From assembly GCF_000524195.1 (NCBI RefSeq), contig NW_020170469.1, positions 146,991 through 210,990 of the forward strand: a DNA stretch of 64,000 nt. The letters run 5' to 3'. The notes under the pieces were generated by a model. It had not been told where the DNA came from, did no database searches, and saw nothing but the letters and a program-made list of their open reading frames with translations. The translations under genes and the position numbers were made by a program. This document shows positions 12,406 to 23,446 of the stretch, piece after piece; positions within the stretch are counted from its first letter, which is position 1; every line of letters starts with the position of its first letter. The stretch comes from Echinococcus granulosus. Its lineage: Eukaryota; Platyhelminthes; Cestoda; Cyclophyllidea; Taeniidae.

Positions 12406-13683
12406 TCAAAATGCAATGGAATTACCAGCTCTCCGTGGACGCAGCATTCTGCCCAGCGCGGCTCTAAAGCTCTTGCTCAGCATGATATGGAGCAACGGAG
12501 TGATGACATGAACCGATAAATGAGCCGCCAACATCCAGGAACTGGGTGGTGAGATATTGTACACCACCAGAAAAGTGGGCGTCTCCAAAATATAGAAGGT
12601 GAGGGTTCCTGCACCGAGAATGAGACACTTGTGAAAGTTCTTTCTAACCACAGACTGCCAGAGACTCGGGTGCGGTGACTGACCACTTCCGATAGACGAG
12701 CGATGAGCATCAGGCTGTATAGAAATCCTCGAGACTGTTACAGTGGCTACGTGGATATGTTTTACTATCACTGCGTACATTATAATAGTAGCGATCCAGG
12801 TAAGGATGAATACAGCAAGTGGAAGGGTAAGAACTAGTTGGATTTGGGTGATACTCTTTTCCAGCTCAATGTTCTTTTTTCCTGCTCCAATTTCGTATAA
12901 GGTTTGAAAAAGTTGCCTGAAGATTACCACAACAGTAAGAGATGCGTGAATTCCACAGACAATCACTATCAAAAAGAAAGTGCCCCAAAGTGGGTTGCGT
13001 TGTAATTTAAAGGTGAGAGGAAACACAAGGCTGAGGAATTGAATAGTAGTGTTTACGAAGAAGAAGACTGCCATAAAGAGAATTTGGAACACACTCCACG
13101 CCACGCAGATCAGCACGATCCAATTGTCTGCATCAGCACTGGATGTTCCACCGCATACATTTATTACCGCGAGGGGAATAAAAGCTACACAGGATAAAAG
13201 GCCGAATATAGCTATTGCGAAAATAACGTGGGTGTACCTAAATTTGGCCTGCCCAGATAGCGCACTGAAGTAGCTTAATCGGTTCTCTGGTGTGAGGTTC
13301 ACCTTGAAGGGATTCGCCCCGACAATGGATATGCGTGATAAACTGCGAGCCCGACCGGTGTAGAAGTCGTTCTCGCGGCTGTATCGCAGACGATGGAGAA
13401 CGTTTGCCAAGATGATGCAACAATTGGCGCTCAACCCAATTATAATGATACATGAGCAAAGGAAAATGAAGATGATTCGCTCTATGCCCACGAGATTGAG
13501 TCGAAATAGGTCCAAAAAGGTCTGTGAGGATTCATCCACAGGGAAATCGCCCAACAGCGAATCAAGATCAGCTTCCGGGCTTGAATTGTTCCCAAACATG
13601 TTGACTGCACGTGATGTGTATTGATTGTATCGCGTGACAGGAGCTAAATTTGGCATTTCTAACTTAATAGCTATTTTTGCCAA
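12406..13683 (-). CDS. Orphan 7TM receptor 1 (rhodopsin-like, atypical motifs)
   Basis: Intronless gene of 425 codons from the first ATG; the third in-frame ATG (13,599) gives an N-terminus closer in length to its paralogue at 15.9 kb. Seven hydrophobic segments lie at about residues 68-96, 150-176, 188-217, 232-255, 278-308, 351-376 and 382-404. An NSS glycosylation site is at 33. Class A landmarks are altered: the DRY position reads IQF (214-216, before SLVFPL), the TM6 CWxP position reads LETP (366-369), TM7 has no NPxxY, and the second extracellular loop has no cysteine to pair with the TM3 cysteine (193). The loop between TM1 and TM2 is about 53 residues, against about 6 usually. It should be a plasma-membrane receptor; ligand and coupling are unknown. 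It shares the DFYTG/DLYTS loop motif and the TM6 FY.LETP.FL..YNI block with the neighbouring receptor. It may belong to a platyhelminth-specific orphan rhodopsin family. Confidence 0.85.
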   Translation of the reverse strand: MAKIAIKLEMPNLAPVTRYNQYTSRAVNMFGNNSSPEADLDSLLGDFPVDESSQTFLDLFRLNLVGIERIIFIFLCSCIIIIGLSANCCIILANVLHRLRYSRENDFYTGRARSLSRISIVGANPFKVNLTPENRLSYFSALSGQAKFRYTHVIFAIAIFGLLSCVAFIPLAVINVCGGTSSADADNWIVLICVAWSVFQILFMAVFFFVNTTIQFLSLVFPLTFKLQRNPLWGTFFLIVIVCGIHASLTVVVIFRQLFQTLYEIGAGKKNIELEKSITQIQLVLTLPLAVFILTWIATIIMYAVIVKHIHVATVTVSRISIQPDAHRSSIGSGQSPHPSLWQSVVRKNFHKCLILGAGTLTFYILETPTFLVVYNISPPSSWMLAAHLSVHVITPLLHIMLSKSFRAALGRMLRPRRAGNSIAF

Positions 13684-15855
13684 CTGTTGAATGCCTAATT
13701 TAAGTGAATGTAATGGTAATTTATCTTTGCAAACCTATTTATTATGCATCTTAAAACGCCTCTCCAGATAGAAAAACTTCCCGTTACCTGGCAATTTTAA
13801 TTAGCTAAATACCTTTATATGCTTTTATTCGACCTTTTTGGATAAAGGAAAAAATGTGGCTGCTTCTAAATTGCATAGAAGCTGAACGTCAAGTTATACT
13901 TCCATCCTTAGGGTGAAACTAAGGCACACAATTTGCTAAGCTTTAATTTTTACCAGCAAATAATGTCAGTAGAAAAGTTAACCATGATCAATTAAATATT
14001 TTTGTCATATGTTTATTTTTTGCGATTTGGTAGATTCCGGATCTACAAATAAGCCTGAATAATCTGGACATGACGTCGCCACACCAACCTGCCACAACAA
14101 AGCAGCAATTGTCAAGGTTGTTCTGGAAATTTGCATCACTGTAAAGGAATTACTCTGTTTTCATTGAAGGTATTTGATCGCGTGGATCTACATAGCACTC
14201 TAATATATACTGTCGCTTTTTAAACGATTTAAACCCGAAGCATACCTACCCCGTTTCGCTTTTACCAGGAATATTTGTTGTGAATCTAGGAATGAGTTGT
14301 CATCAAAACTCATGAGCATTTACCTAAAAATTCTTTCATTCTTCAGCGTTTGTCTTTTTCATTACCTTTGGTCATTTTACAGATCACGAGACGTGAACAT
14401 TTAGCAGGTCGGCCTAGCTTCGACTGTTGTGGGTCTGCGTAAAACCAGCAGACATCTTCCTTCCGTGGCGTTTACTACTGGTAATCAGTCATGTTGGTGG
14501 TAGTGCTTTCTAATAATATAAATACGACATCCTGGATTGCCGCGTAGACTGTACCAAACACTGGTACAAAAGGCTCATTATTAACGCATGAAAGGACCCA
14601 ACCAAAGAAACCGAAGACTGGAGAGTTAAGTAATCATTTAAGCAAGCATTATTTATTTATTTATGAAATTCCTCCCACCTACTACCATAATAAGTGCACC
14701 GTACTAGCCCGAAACGATTGACCACATCGAACTTAGTGAGGTAGCTGTATCTGCTGATACTCGCGCAAACTAAACTTCACGCAAAAATTTGATGATTGCT
14801 AGATCCAGAAAAAAGAAACCCTTTTTAAAGTCTTATAAAAATGCTAAGAGGGCCAGCGTTCAGAATGCGTTTTAGGCAAATAAGGCATTTGTTCAAAGTG
14901 CAGAAGTCACGCAAGTGGAGCACAAACGCCTCGCCATAAAAAGAAGTTGTACCCAAAATGTTCCATTTCTGCGACCCTAACGAAGTCGCCACTGTTCTGA
15001 TACATCAATTTTTAAAACAAGTGCATTAAAATCTCGAGTACATTCCCGCGAACCCTATGATTTCTCTATAGCGCGTTTTAAAGATGAGGGAGGTTCAAGT
15101 CGTGCATGAGTTGATACATTAAAAGTGGCTAAAAGGCAACTCTTATAGACAATCATTTTGAAGGTCATAGGATTCGCTAAAGCAATGCCTAGTTTAATTA
15201 GTTAAAAATTTGCTTAGGAAATCCCTCACTTCCTGTTAATGGGTTCAAGGGTATTATTACTTATTCGTAATTTTCGAAAAGATCTGTTTTTGTGTTAGCA
15301 TTCAGTTTTTAAATGCCAGAATTCCAGAATAATGTAACCAGACCGTGAAAAAACTTCGCTAATTATTTTTCTTTGGTTTTACAATTATTCACCACAAGTT
15401 TGTCGCAATAAGTTCTGCTGTTTGAAAGCGATTTGTTTTCTGTAAACCAAACTAGTAATACTTCATTTTTTGTTGACAGTTTGAAAAGCCATACATAACT
15501 TGAATGTACGATTCATGCACTAAAAATCGCCTTTATTTTGATTGTAAACCATCTGCCAACCTGGTTTCACCCTGATATTATTTTGCAGGACATGTTTGTT
15601 ACCTCCTTTTCAGTTTTGAAGAAACAGAACTTTGAGGCTGGACAGCAAACCTCAAAATGGCTTTATTGCTTTACGGAGTTTTTGTTCTTGGCCAAATTAA
15701 CCTCGCCACCACAGTAGCTTACTTTTTGGACTTGGGGGTCACACCGGCATCACATGACGGTGATTTACCCTTGGTTGGAAAACAGGCCCCTGTCTGCACG
15801 TGCTGACCCCGTGGTCATCGGTCAATAGCTTGCTCCAACCTAAAGACACATTCCC
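13684..15855. other. Intergenic region between the head-to-head receptor genes
   Basis: About 2.2 kb separating the divergent receptor starts; it should hold both promoters and 5' UTRs. No clear TATA box, repeat or reading frame was recognised apart from a short TATT tandem run near 14,650. Confidence 0.6.
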
Positions 15856-17043
15856 ATGGAATCGACCACGGATTCTTTCACCCCTCCCACGGAGGCTTTA
15901 GCAAGTAACCAAACGCAGAATTGGTTAAAACTCTTCCGCTTCAGCCTTCAGGACGATGAATCAACAATCTTTTTCATTCTTATTTGCATCATTATCGGAC
16001 TTGGTGTGATCTTCAATCTCACGATATTTATTTTATGCACGTGCTACAAAAGGAAATATTGGCGCAGACATGATCTCTATACATCCAACTACATCTACAG
16101 GATATCAGACATGCTAAACTCCATGCAGCAGTCAGAGCTATCTTCGCTAGTAAAGACCGATGCCACCCGACCGATATGCTTTCTGGCCATGGCAATCCAA
16201 GCACGGCTTAGGTACATGCACATTATCTACATGAATGCTTTGTTCAACCTAGCAGCTTGTAGCTTTTTCCTCCCTTTTGTGGCAATGCGTATTTGTGATT
16301 ACAAAAATGTGGAGTGGATTCATAGTGATCAATTTCTTTTTCTCTGTCAAGCCTTGAGCGTCTTTCAGGTGAACTTCCTCTCCTTCACTCTTTTAGTGAA
16401 TACAAGCATAGTGTTTGTTAGCACTGTCTTTCCGCCTCAATTCACCCTCAAGAAGACCTCCTTTGTCGTACTTTTGGCAATAATCCTGCTTCTCTGTCTA
16501 GTTCACATGACCTGTGCCCTAATTTTAACCATAAACCGCATGAGTGAAGGTCTCTTCTCTGCTGAAGAAAGCTCGTTTGAAAATCGTGTAGAAGCTCTAA
16601 AAATTGTGTTGATTGTCACTCTCGGTGTCTTCATAGGCACATTTGTATTCACTGTGATTCTCCAATTTCTTGTACACTGCCAAATATGCAGTGCTCGCTC
16701 CTATTTGGATTACCTTGACGACAGACCGGTTGTCGACCTGTGGATAGAGATTCTCCGAGATTGCAGCAACCACGCAATCATCCTCTTCCTGGCTTCACTA
16801 GTCTTCTATGCTCTTGAGACACCGGCCTTCCTCCTCATCTACAATATCATCTCCTCGCATTGGTGGATACTGCTGTGCCATTGTTCCGTGCACATGTTCA
16901 ATGCCCTTATCCATTTGCCCTTGTGTTCACAACTTCGACATCCGTTTGATAAAAGCACGGCTCGTGCCTGTCGTGAAGAGTGCCACAGGTTGACTAGCCA
17001 CCGTAAACATAAAACGGTGACAGTTTCGGAGATAAGGGAATAA
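15856..17043 (+). CDS. Orphan 7TM receptor 2 (paralogue of receptor 1)
   Basis: Intronless, 395 residues, starting at ATG 15,856 with an NQT glycosylation site at 18. Seven hydrophobic segments lie at about 36-61, 120-146, 158-187, 202-226, 246-274, 303-331 and 334-358. The same departures from class A as its neighbour are visible: IVF (185-187) where DRY is expected, before STVFPPQF; LETP (320-323) in TM6; no NPxxY in TM7; no cysteine in the second extracellular loop; and a TM1-TM2 loop of about 58 residues containing HDLYTS (72-77) and YRIS (81-84). The C-terminal tail (about 359-395) is basic with several cysteines. A plasma-membrane receptor is expected; ligand and coupling partner are unknown. 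Divergent arrangement, shared motifs and intronless structure suggest local duplication with inversion. An AATAAA lies 79 bp past the stop. Confidence 0.87.
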   Translation: MESTTDSFTPPTEALASNQTQNWLKLFRFSLQDDESTIFFILICIIIGLGVIFNLTIFILCTCYKRKYWRRHDLYTSNYIYRISDMLNSMQQSELSSLVKTDATRPICFLAMAIQARLRYMHIIYMNALFNLAACSFFLPFVAMRICDYKNVEWIHSDQFLFLCQALSVFQVNFLSFTLLVNTSIVFVSTVFPPQFTLKKTSFVVLLAIILLLCLVHMTCALILTINRMSEGLFSAEESSFENRVEALKIVLIVTLGVFIGTFVFTVILQFLVHCQICSARSYLDYLDDRPVVDLWIEILRDCSNHAIILFLASLVFYALETPAFLLIYNIISSHWWILLCHCSVHMFNALIHLPLCSQLRHPFDKSTARACREECHRLTSHRKHKTVTVSEIRE

Positions 17044-17121
17044 AAATTCAAACTTGTTGACTTATTTGTTCATCAAATTAGGCACGAATGAAGTTAAATG
17101 CGTTGGTTTTACAGTAGAGTG

Positions 17122-17127
17122 AATAAA
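17122..17127 (+). terminator. Polyadenylation signal of receptor 2
   Basis: AATAAA starting 79 bp after the stop codon of receptor 2; spacing fits a short 3' UTR. No transcript evidence. Confidence 0.5.
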
Positions 17128-17599
17128 CTGTGATGTGTCTTGCACAAGCAGTGCTTGAAATATCTGCCCGAAAGTTTAAAACGAAAATGTCAAACCTTAC
17201 ATCACTCTACTTCGACAGAAGTCTTCCATTGTATTTGCAACGGACTCTCGAAACACCTTTTGTAAAACTGATTGTCCTCATGACCCGTAATGGCAAACTG
17301 GCGTTAATAAAGTAAAAAATGCTGCGTAATGAAGAAAATTATCTTCTTTTGATGGGTGGCACGTGTTCGCTGATGCCTTCCGATTTGCTAAAATGTGACA
17401 CTTCAATCCTACCTATACGCACCCGACTTTTAAAGCTAAGTGATTAACAAATTTGAGGTAAACGTTTAAAAGCCGTCCTAATGCATCCAAATTGCTCTCC
17501 GTTCATCTTAGTTTAGATTATGCCAGTTTGCGAAACCCACGCTTCAAGTCTGTAGTCCTGCAGCTGCCTGACTGTGTATTTGTCATGTTCCACTAAATT

Positions 17600-17766
17600 T
17601 GTAGCACTCAGACACCTCTTTGAAGACAAATGAAGACATAAAACGATGGCAGAATGTGTATTGTTGACGTACAGAGGGGCCTGGGGTTACTGGGCTGGTT
17701 CAGAGGCCCGGCAAGGTATACTGGCAGGGTCCTAAGCGGTTCGTTAACTAAACTGATAGTTATACA
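17600..17766 (-). mobile_element. TRIM copy E: solo LTR
   Basis: Minus-strand LTR: starts TGTATAACTATCAG, then TTTAGTTAACGAACCGC, the CCAGTAACCCC block, CCCCTCTGTACGTCA, CATTCTGCC, TATGTCTTCATTTGTC and ends GAGTGCTACA. No internal region is attached. Confidence 0.7.
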
Positions 17767-18510
17767 TTGAAGAATTCCTAAGTTATATCATTATGCAATT
17801 AGTTGTGATTTCTGACTCGTGTGTTCTGGAACCATGCTGATTAAATGCGCACATTCAGACGATAAACTGATTTTCGGGTGAACTGGTTAAATAAATAACT
17901 CGTGTTACTATAGCATTCTCTTCCCTTCTATAGACTACTATTGCATCCGCCTAGGTGAGCTCTTTAATTTGTGTGGTTTGGGTGGTTACCTGTGGCCACT
18001 CAACGACCCGCCATCCTTTCTCCAGATTTATACTGAGTCGCAATCTTTTTACACCTTGGGGGAAAGCACGGACTTGAAAAATGCATTCCAAACTACGTGT
18101 AGGTCTGGTGTAAGGGCACTAAAGGACTAAGACATTGGCGACTTGGATGAGAAGAAGAAAATGCCACGACAGTAGTTTGGAAACCGAATTGCTGAGGAGT
18201 GAAAGATTCGCGTCTGCCTTTAGAAAGTATCACAAAAATTAGTCGATTTGAATTAGCTCTAGTTTCACGATTGTGAATCATACTTTATTAGATAGGTGAC
18301 ATAAAATTTAGGGTTTTTTATTGCGTACATTGGCCTATTGCCCTAAAGAGAGCATAAGCCTATCTCATAACGATAAATTTTGAAAAAGGCAAGGTTATAT
18401 TAAATGTTTTCCAAAATAAGCATTTCTTGGATCATTTGAGAAGAGAGGGGTTAAAGACGTCAACTAATTCAAATTTGATAAGTTTTGTTATACTTTTGAA
18501 ATCATCACTG
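17767..18510. other. Gene-free stretch
   Basis: Between two TRIM copies; nothing recognised. Confidence 0.55.
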
Positions 18511-19599
18511 CTCTAGCGTTTCGAGACTTTTCTCGTGACAAACGAAAATGCAATATTAGGGCATAATAAGAATTGTCAGCGCAGAGAATGGCTGGAGGGA
18601 AGAAAGCTACTGGCAAGACGCGCAGGTCATGGAAGCACAATCGCGGAGGCTTAAGCACCCCGTCACCAAAGCTGGTCGTTAAACAAACAATTAAGGCATT
18701 ACATCAGTCCATCTTATATTTTGAACTCCGTGCCCAGCGTTCCCATTGGTCGACCTCCCTCATCGGCCATCGCAATGTAGTCGATGCTATAAGATAGCAC
18801 CCACCAACCAACCGCGCCAGTCATCGAATTTGCATGCAACCGAGAAGTTCCCTGACCGCAACGTCACTGATGCCTCTTGTCAATTCCGCTGGGTCCGGAG
18901 GTTCGTCCTTTTTAGGATCTGTATTGGAGGAAGGGGAAAGTGCTGGCCATCTCATATGTCTACCGTTAGTGATAAGAAAAGTGGCCTAAAAGCAGAACCA
19001 AATAACAAGGGATGGGGTTTTTAATAGCTTCTTGGGGGTAACGTTTTGCGTCTATTCCTGTTCACCACTTCTTTCTCACTTCAATGCTGCCCAGTCATAT
19101 ATCTATCGGGGTTTCATCTAGCTAATGGAGAGGTGGAGGAGGTATTGCATGTCTACTTAAGTGACCTCTTCATGTAGGTACCATGGACAGCTTCGTAACG
19201 CGCTTTACCAGATGATTCGCGGCCACAGCTAGTGACGCTCCGATTGTGGATAGCATCCCTACAGAACTCGGGGCCGGCTGTTTGCTGCAAGTGGACATCA
19301 TTATCAAACCTTCTGGTAGAGGTCGTCACAGATTCTCTCATCCGCACCATATGGCCTTCTTCGATCACGTTAAAATTTAGTGTCCGGTAATAGAAGACTG
19401 GATATTTGTCCTTTGGGATCAGATTCGCTTTCCGCTGCCACAAACACAGTGTAGCAGGACTTCCTTGAAGTCAAAAGAGAACATTATATATGTGTAAGCT
19501 CTGGGGGACTACTGACAGAGGAAGTAAAAAGGCGGAGCCTTGAATATCTCTTTACGAAAACCGAGAGCTAAGCAGCCAACCAAAGGATTACATAGACCA
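18511..19599 (-). mobile_element. TRIM copy F: near-complete element with both LTRs
   Basis: Full structure on the minus strand: 5' LTR at about 19,450-19,599 (shortened by a deletion) ending CCTGCTACA; primer-binding site at about 19,432-19,443 (TGTGGCAGCGG, one or two changes from consensus TGGTGGCAGCGG) followed by AAAGCGAATCTGATC; internal region down to about 18,707; and 3' LTR at about 18,511-18,706 starting TGATGTAATGCC. The total is about 1.09 kb. No gag, protease, reverse transcriptase or integrase is present. A 96-codon minus frame (19,153-19,443) starts in the primer-binding region. The polypurine tract is degraded (GTTCAAAATATAAGATGGA). No matching target-site duplication is obvious, suggesting age. 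Confidence 0.82.
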
Positions 19600-21938
19600 T
19601 AATAGCCTGATATCTTCTACGTCCTCCAAAAAAAATGCAGTTAAGGTTCTTTTTCCCAAAATTATAAGTGTCGGTGGCATTTTGTTGCGAATGTTGACAG
19701 TAGGACGACCTTGCTTCCTTCCGTACTATGGTACCTGTATGGCATTCAAATAAGTAAGCTTCGAGTAGACGTTGACAGTTATTAATCTTCATATCGTGCA
19801 AAAAATGTCTTCCTATTTTGGGGGAAAGAATTCATGCATCCGATTTCGTTACTCACCTACCTACCACTCAATAGCGTTTTGCCACGAGGAGGTTTTCTAC
19901 ACAAAGCTTTGAAAAGGGAGGTCTTGGCAATCAGCCGAAGATTATTACAACGATAAAAATCTACGTCCTTAAGGTAATTAACTCTGATAGATAGGAAGAA
20001 ACATTAATGCACCCTCTTTTCTTTTAATCCCTACCATTATTACACGTGTTGGTTTTCAAAAAGAGTGGCTTTTACTAATATCTTTATAAATTTATTCAAG
20101 TCGGAAATTTCGAAAAAATGAAGGAATCTAAGGAAGAATTTGGACTTCCTAATAAACATGAAGCGTCGCTAAATGTGCCATGTACTCCACTTCCCCTTTT
20201 TTTCTGCAGACTATTGTCAGTGTTAATTTTTTGCCAAGTTCTTTCCAACCACTGTTTAATTTTTCATTAAACTCACTTCAGAATTACTCATCTGAAATAA
20301 TGTTTGTTCAATCCCAGCTGTCAACTGTCGAAATGATAGCTGTTCACTTCTTCAAAAGAGGGTGAATCATATTAGGGATAAATTTTGTACTGGATTCAGA
20401 AAACTCATTGCAATCTGTTACCTTAGGTGAAATTGAGTCAAGTGTGCAATGTGAGTGGTAAATTATGCCACTTGCCTCAATGCCGGTTTAGTGTAATGCC
20501 CTATCAGGGACGATTTCAAATGAAGGGTAAAAGCCTTATATTATGTCGAATCTTGTTTTGGGGCATATTTTGCACACTACCATCCAGAAAATTGTGTTAG
20601 CTCAATGACTATGCAGTTTTCTTCAGTAGCGGAGACGAATTATGACATGCCTAATGAGCTACTTTGATGGAGGCCAAAACTGAACGTTGTGATGATTTCA
20701 TGTTTTATTTAATTGCATGCCAAGATGCGTACGCTCTTCGGGTTTCGCATTTGTTCCTCTGGTAAACAGTATGTCCTTTGAGCCAAATCTATAGCTCCCC
20801 GGTCACTCTATACAAAATACATTGTTCGGCACCCCCACCATAGAAAACCACCTAGTCTCTGCCGATTGCAAAGCTGCTTGGCTTTGTGTCAGTGCCAATA
20901 GCCTCTTAGCTCTTTCGTCTAGTAATGAACTTTCTGCGTGGCCGCGAGTTGCTGCAAGCTCAAGGAAGACTCGTGGCGCCACCGATTATGATTGAGAGAT
21001 TACCATTATCATACTCAGATGATTCGATTGGGGTTTTATCTCAGTATTTCTTAAGTGCGTCAGGGCTGCGCTTCAATACTCACCGTCTCCACTCAGGGTG
21101 AACTTCGAGTGATTGAATGTTAAATCAAAGAGGCTGTTCGGCTGCACTACGATCAAAGCAAGTTCAGGAACTTCCACAGCGATACGTGGGCACTTAATAT
21201 GACTGGTAATCCACAATTGGGTTTGGCGAAAAGTGGAAGAGCGACCGTATAGCCGAAACTACCAGTGAATGGAGCTACATTCAAACGCAAGCCATCAACC
21301 TAAGTTCCTAGGCCGACACACAACAGGACTTATGCCCAGATGAATCACTTTGTGCTGGAAATTACATGAGTCTCCGAGAAAGGCTATTCAGCCCCCGAAA
21401 AAAGCAGCACTTTAAGTTTCTTGATTCCTACGACTTGTCGAAAAGGCACCTTGTTGATGCAAAAAATACGTCAGCAGTTAAAGCTTACAATTTGTGACTC
21501 AAAAACGGGGAAATCGTCCACCGAAGCATACCAAGAACTTGCCAGTTCTGACATCCAAACGCAACAACTCATCATCCGACATTTTACCTTTGGATACAAG
21601 TTTACTGAAAACTACAGTCCGAATACATTTTTCAGTAAGTAGCTGAGAGTCGCCCAAAGTACATAACCACATTGTTACCTAAAAACCGTCAAAACGCAAG
21701 GATCAGTATAACCCCAAGAGCTCGACCGAACACAGGCGCCGCTAGTAACTCAGAAATACCGAATATCATCCCGAGTACCGACATAAAGAATTCACTTCGA
21801 CTATACGAACCAGGTCCTTAACTAGCCATGACCCGTCAGCCAGATAATTGGACTCCAAAATCGAGTAAATACAATAACGGTAAAAATGGACATCACAATG
21901 GTAATGAATATACACGGAATACACAAACTTGATGGTAG
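19600..21938. other. Gene-free stretch with a complex, non-coding middle
   Basis: About 20,800-21,850 has a more even base composition than its surroundings and could be an old mobile element, but no coding motif or paired repeat was identified. A 73-codon frame at 21,421-21,642 (plus) has no recognisable features. Confidence 0.45.
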
Positions 21939-22657
21939 TTATAACAATAGCTTTTCAATACTCATTTGGATGTTACTGACGAGCGGCTTCAACTGCGAAC
22001 CCTCGCTGTCAGTCACAACAGCAGCGATCACCGGCCTGGACACGCCACAGGCGCGACCCAAAGCTAGGAAGAGAGACAAAGAAATCTCATTTCAGCAAGC
22101 TAGGGAACGGAAAAAAATACAAGGTTTGAAAAAGCTGACCCTGTTGAGATGGGATGAAAATGTACGGTACATTTTTGTCTTCACAGACGAGAGGAATGTG
22201 AAGAACAATTTCAATGGGGTTTGTGTCCGCAGCCATGACGACAAACTCGGCCTTGCCACGATTCAGAGCCTTGGTAGCCTCATTGGCACCCTTTTTGAGC
22301 TGCTTGTAAGACGCAGCTTGTTTCAGCAACTCAATAATCTTCCCGGTTAACTCCGGACTGGCCAAAGGGTATGCTTTGGGATTAACTTCTTCAGCCTAGG
22401 TAAAATAGGACCATTATAGCAAGGAAACGACCAATGACCTCGGTTTAGCAAAGCCTATGGACTAAAGAATATGAGGTGTGCTTTGGTAGACTCAGGAGTG
22501 ACGCGAGATACAAGTGTAATGGCGATCCTACTCGATCGGCAGATGGTGTCAAAACAAAAGAGGTAAAGTTATAACTTTGTTATTCAAGGGTCTAACAAAA
22601 CTATGTGCGGAATTCAGAAAACTGATGAAAACAGATGTCCCGGGAGAAGCTCACCAT
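21939..22657 (-). CDS. SNU13: SNU13 / NHP2L1 (15.5K) kink-turn RNA-binding protein
   Basis: L7Ae-family protein that binds kink-turns in U4 snRNA and box C/D snoRNAs, nucleating U4/U6.U5 tri-snRNP and box C/D snoRNP assembly in the nucleus. Three exons on the minus strand: a proposed exon 1 with the ATG at 22,655-22,657 directly before a GTGAGC donor; exon 2 at 22,140-22,395; exon 3 at 21,939-22,063 with a TAA stop. Introns are 259 and 76 bp. The model gives 127 residues, against 128 in human. Hallmarks seen: VNPKAYPLA at the N-terminus, the RNA-binding signature [28 protein letters not shown], and [15 protein letters not shown] at the exon 2/3 junction (phase matches, G|CT). The exon 2/3 assignment is very secure; exon 1 is inferred from a good donor and frame. 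No TRIM copy lies in its introns. Confidence 0.93.
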
Positions 22658-23446
22658 TACCACGGTAAGGTTTAAAAGTGCTACGGACCCTAGCAATTCA
22701 CTTAAACGAAGGAAGAGCTAGGAATACACAAGTTCGGAGACGTATAATGAAACTGCATACTAAGTTGTCTTTCGTTTATTTTACTGTTTGTAAAGTAAGA
22801 GTTTGAGAACAGTTAAAACGTGACAAAACCACTTGGCACCATTTCTAATTGTTTATTAGTTATTAGCACAATGATTATAGGTTAAATGAATTGATTACAT
22901 CGTAAATTTAAAAATCTAAGGCAAAACATTTCAAAAGGCATTGGTTAATTGTGTTGTACAGTTCTGTCTGTCTAACATAAATGAATGGATTTTTCGAGTA
23001 GATGGATCGCACTACGGTTAACTCCAAAATGATCACACACTTTTTACATGATCAGATTGTGTGCTCCTTATTACATCTGATTCCTAGGATGTTCATGTGC
23101 ACATTCATCTTCCTCATATTCTTTAAAAGCCCGTAGTTTTACTTGATTTCCCAGTTTTAATATTCCTTCATAAACTTCCCTTAACTTATTTGGGATGAGT
23201 TTGTATTCACGGCATTTTAAAATACAGGCATGATTTTAATAAGAACGACTTCGATTAATCGTTTTATACGCACAACTCGAAAAAGATGTGTTTACTCCCA
23301 AAGGGTGTCAAATCATAGTTTTTCAGTGATATCAGTCCCAAACATACGTTTTGACTGTTGGCTCTTTAACATTTTTTTTTCATGGGTTGGAAAAAGGGTA
23401 CTTAACATATTATGGGAAACCTAACCTCCCCTGAGGCAGTAGTAGT
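22658..23446. other. Gene-free stretch
   Basis: Upstream of SNU13 (its promoter should be here). No motif or repeat recognised. Confidence 0.5.

Noticed and set aside
21886..22350. 154-codon plus-strand frame
   Set aside because: Antisense to SNU13 exons 2 and 3, which are certain.
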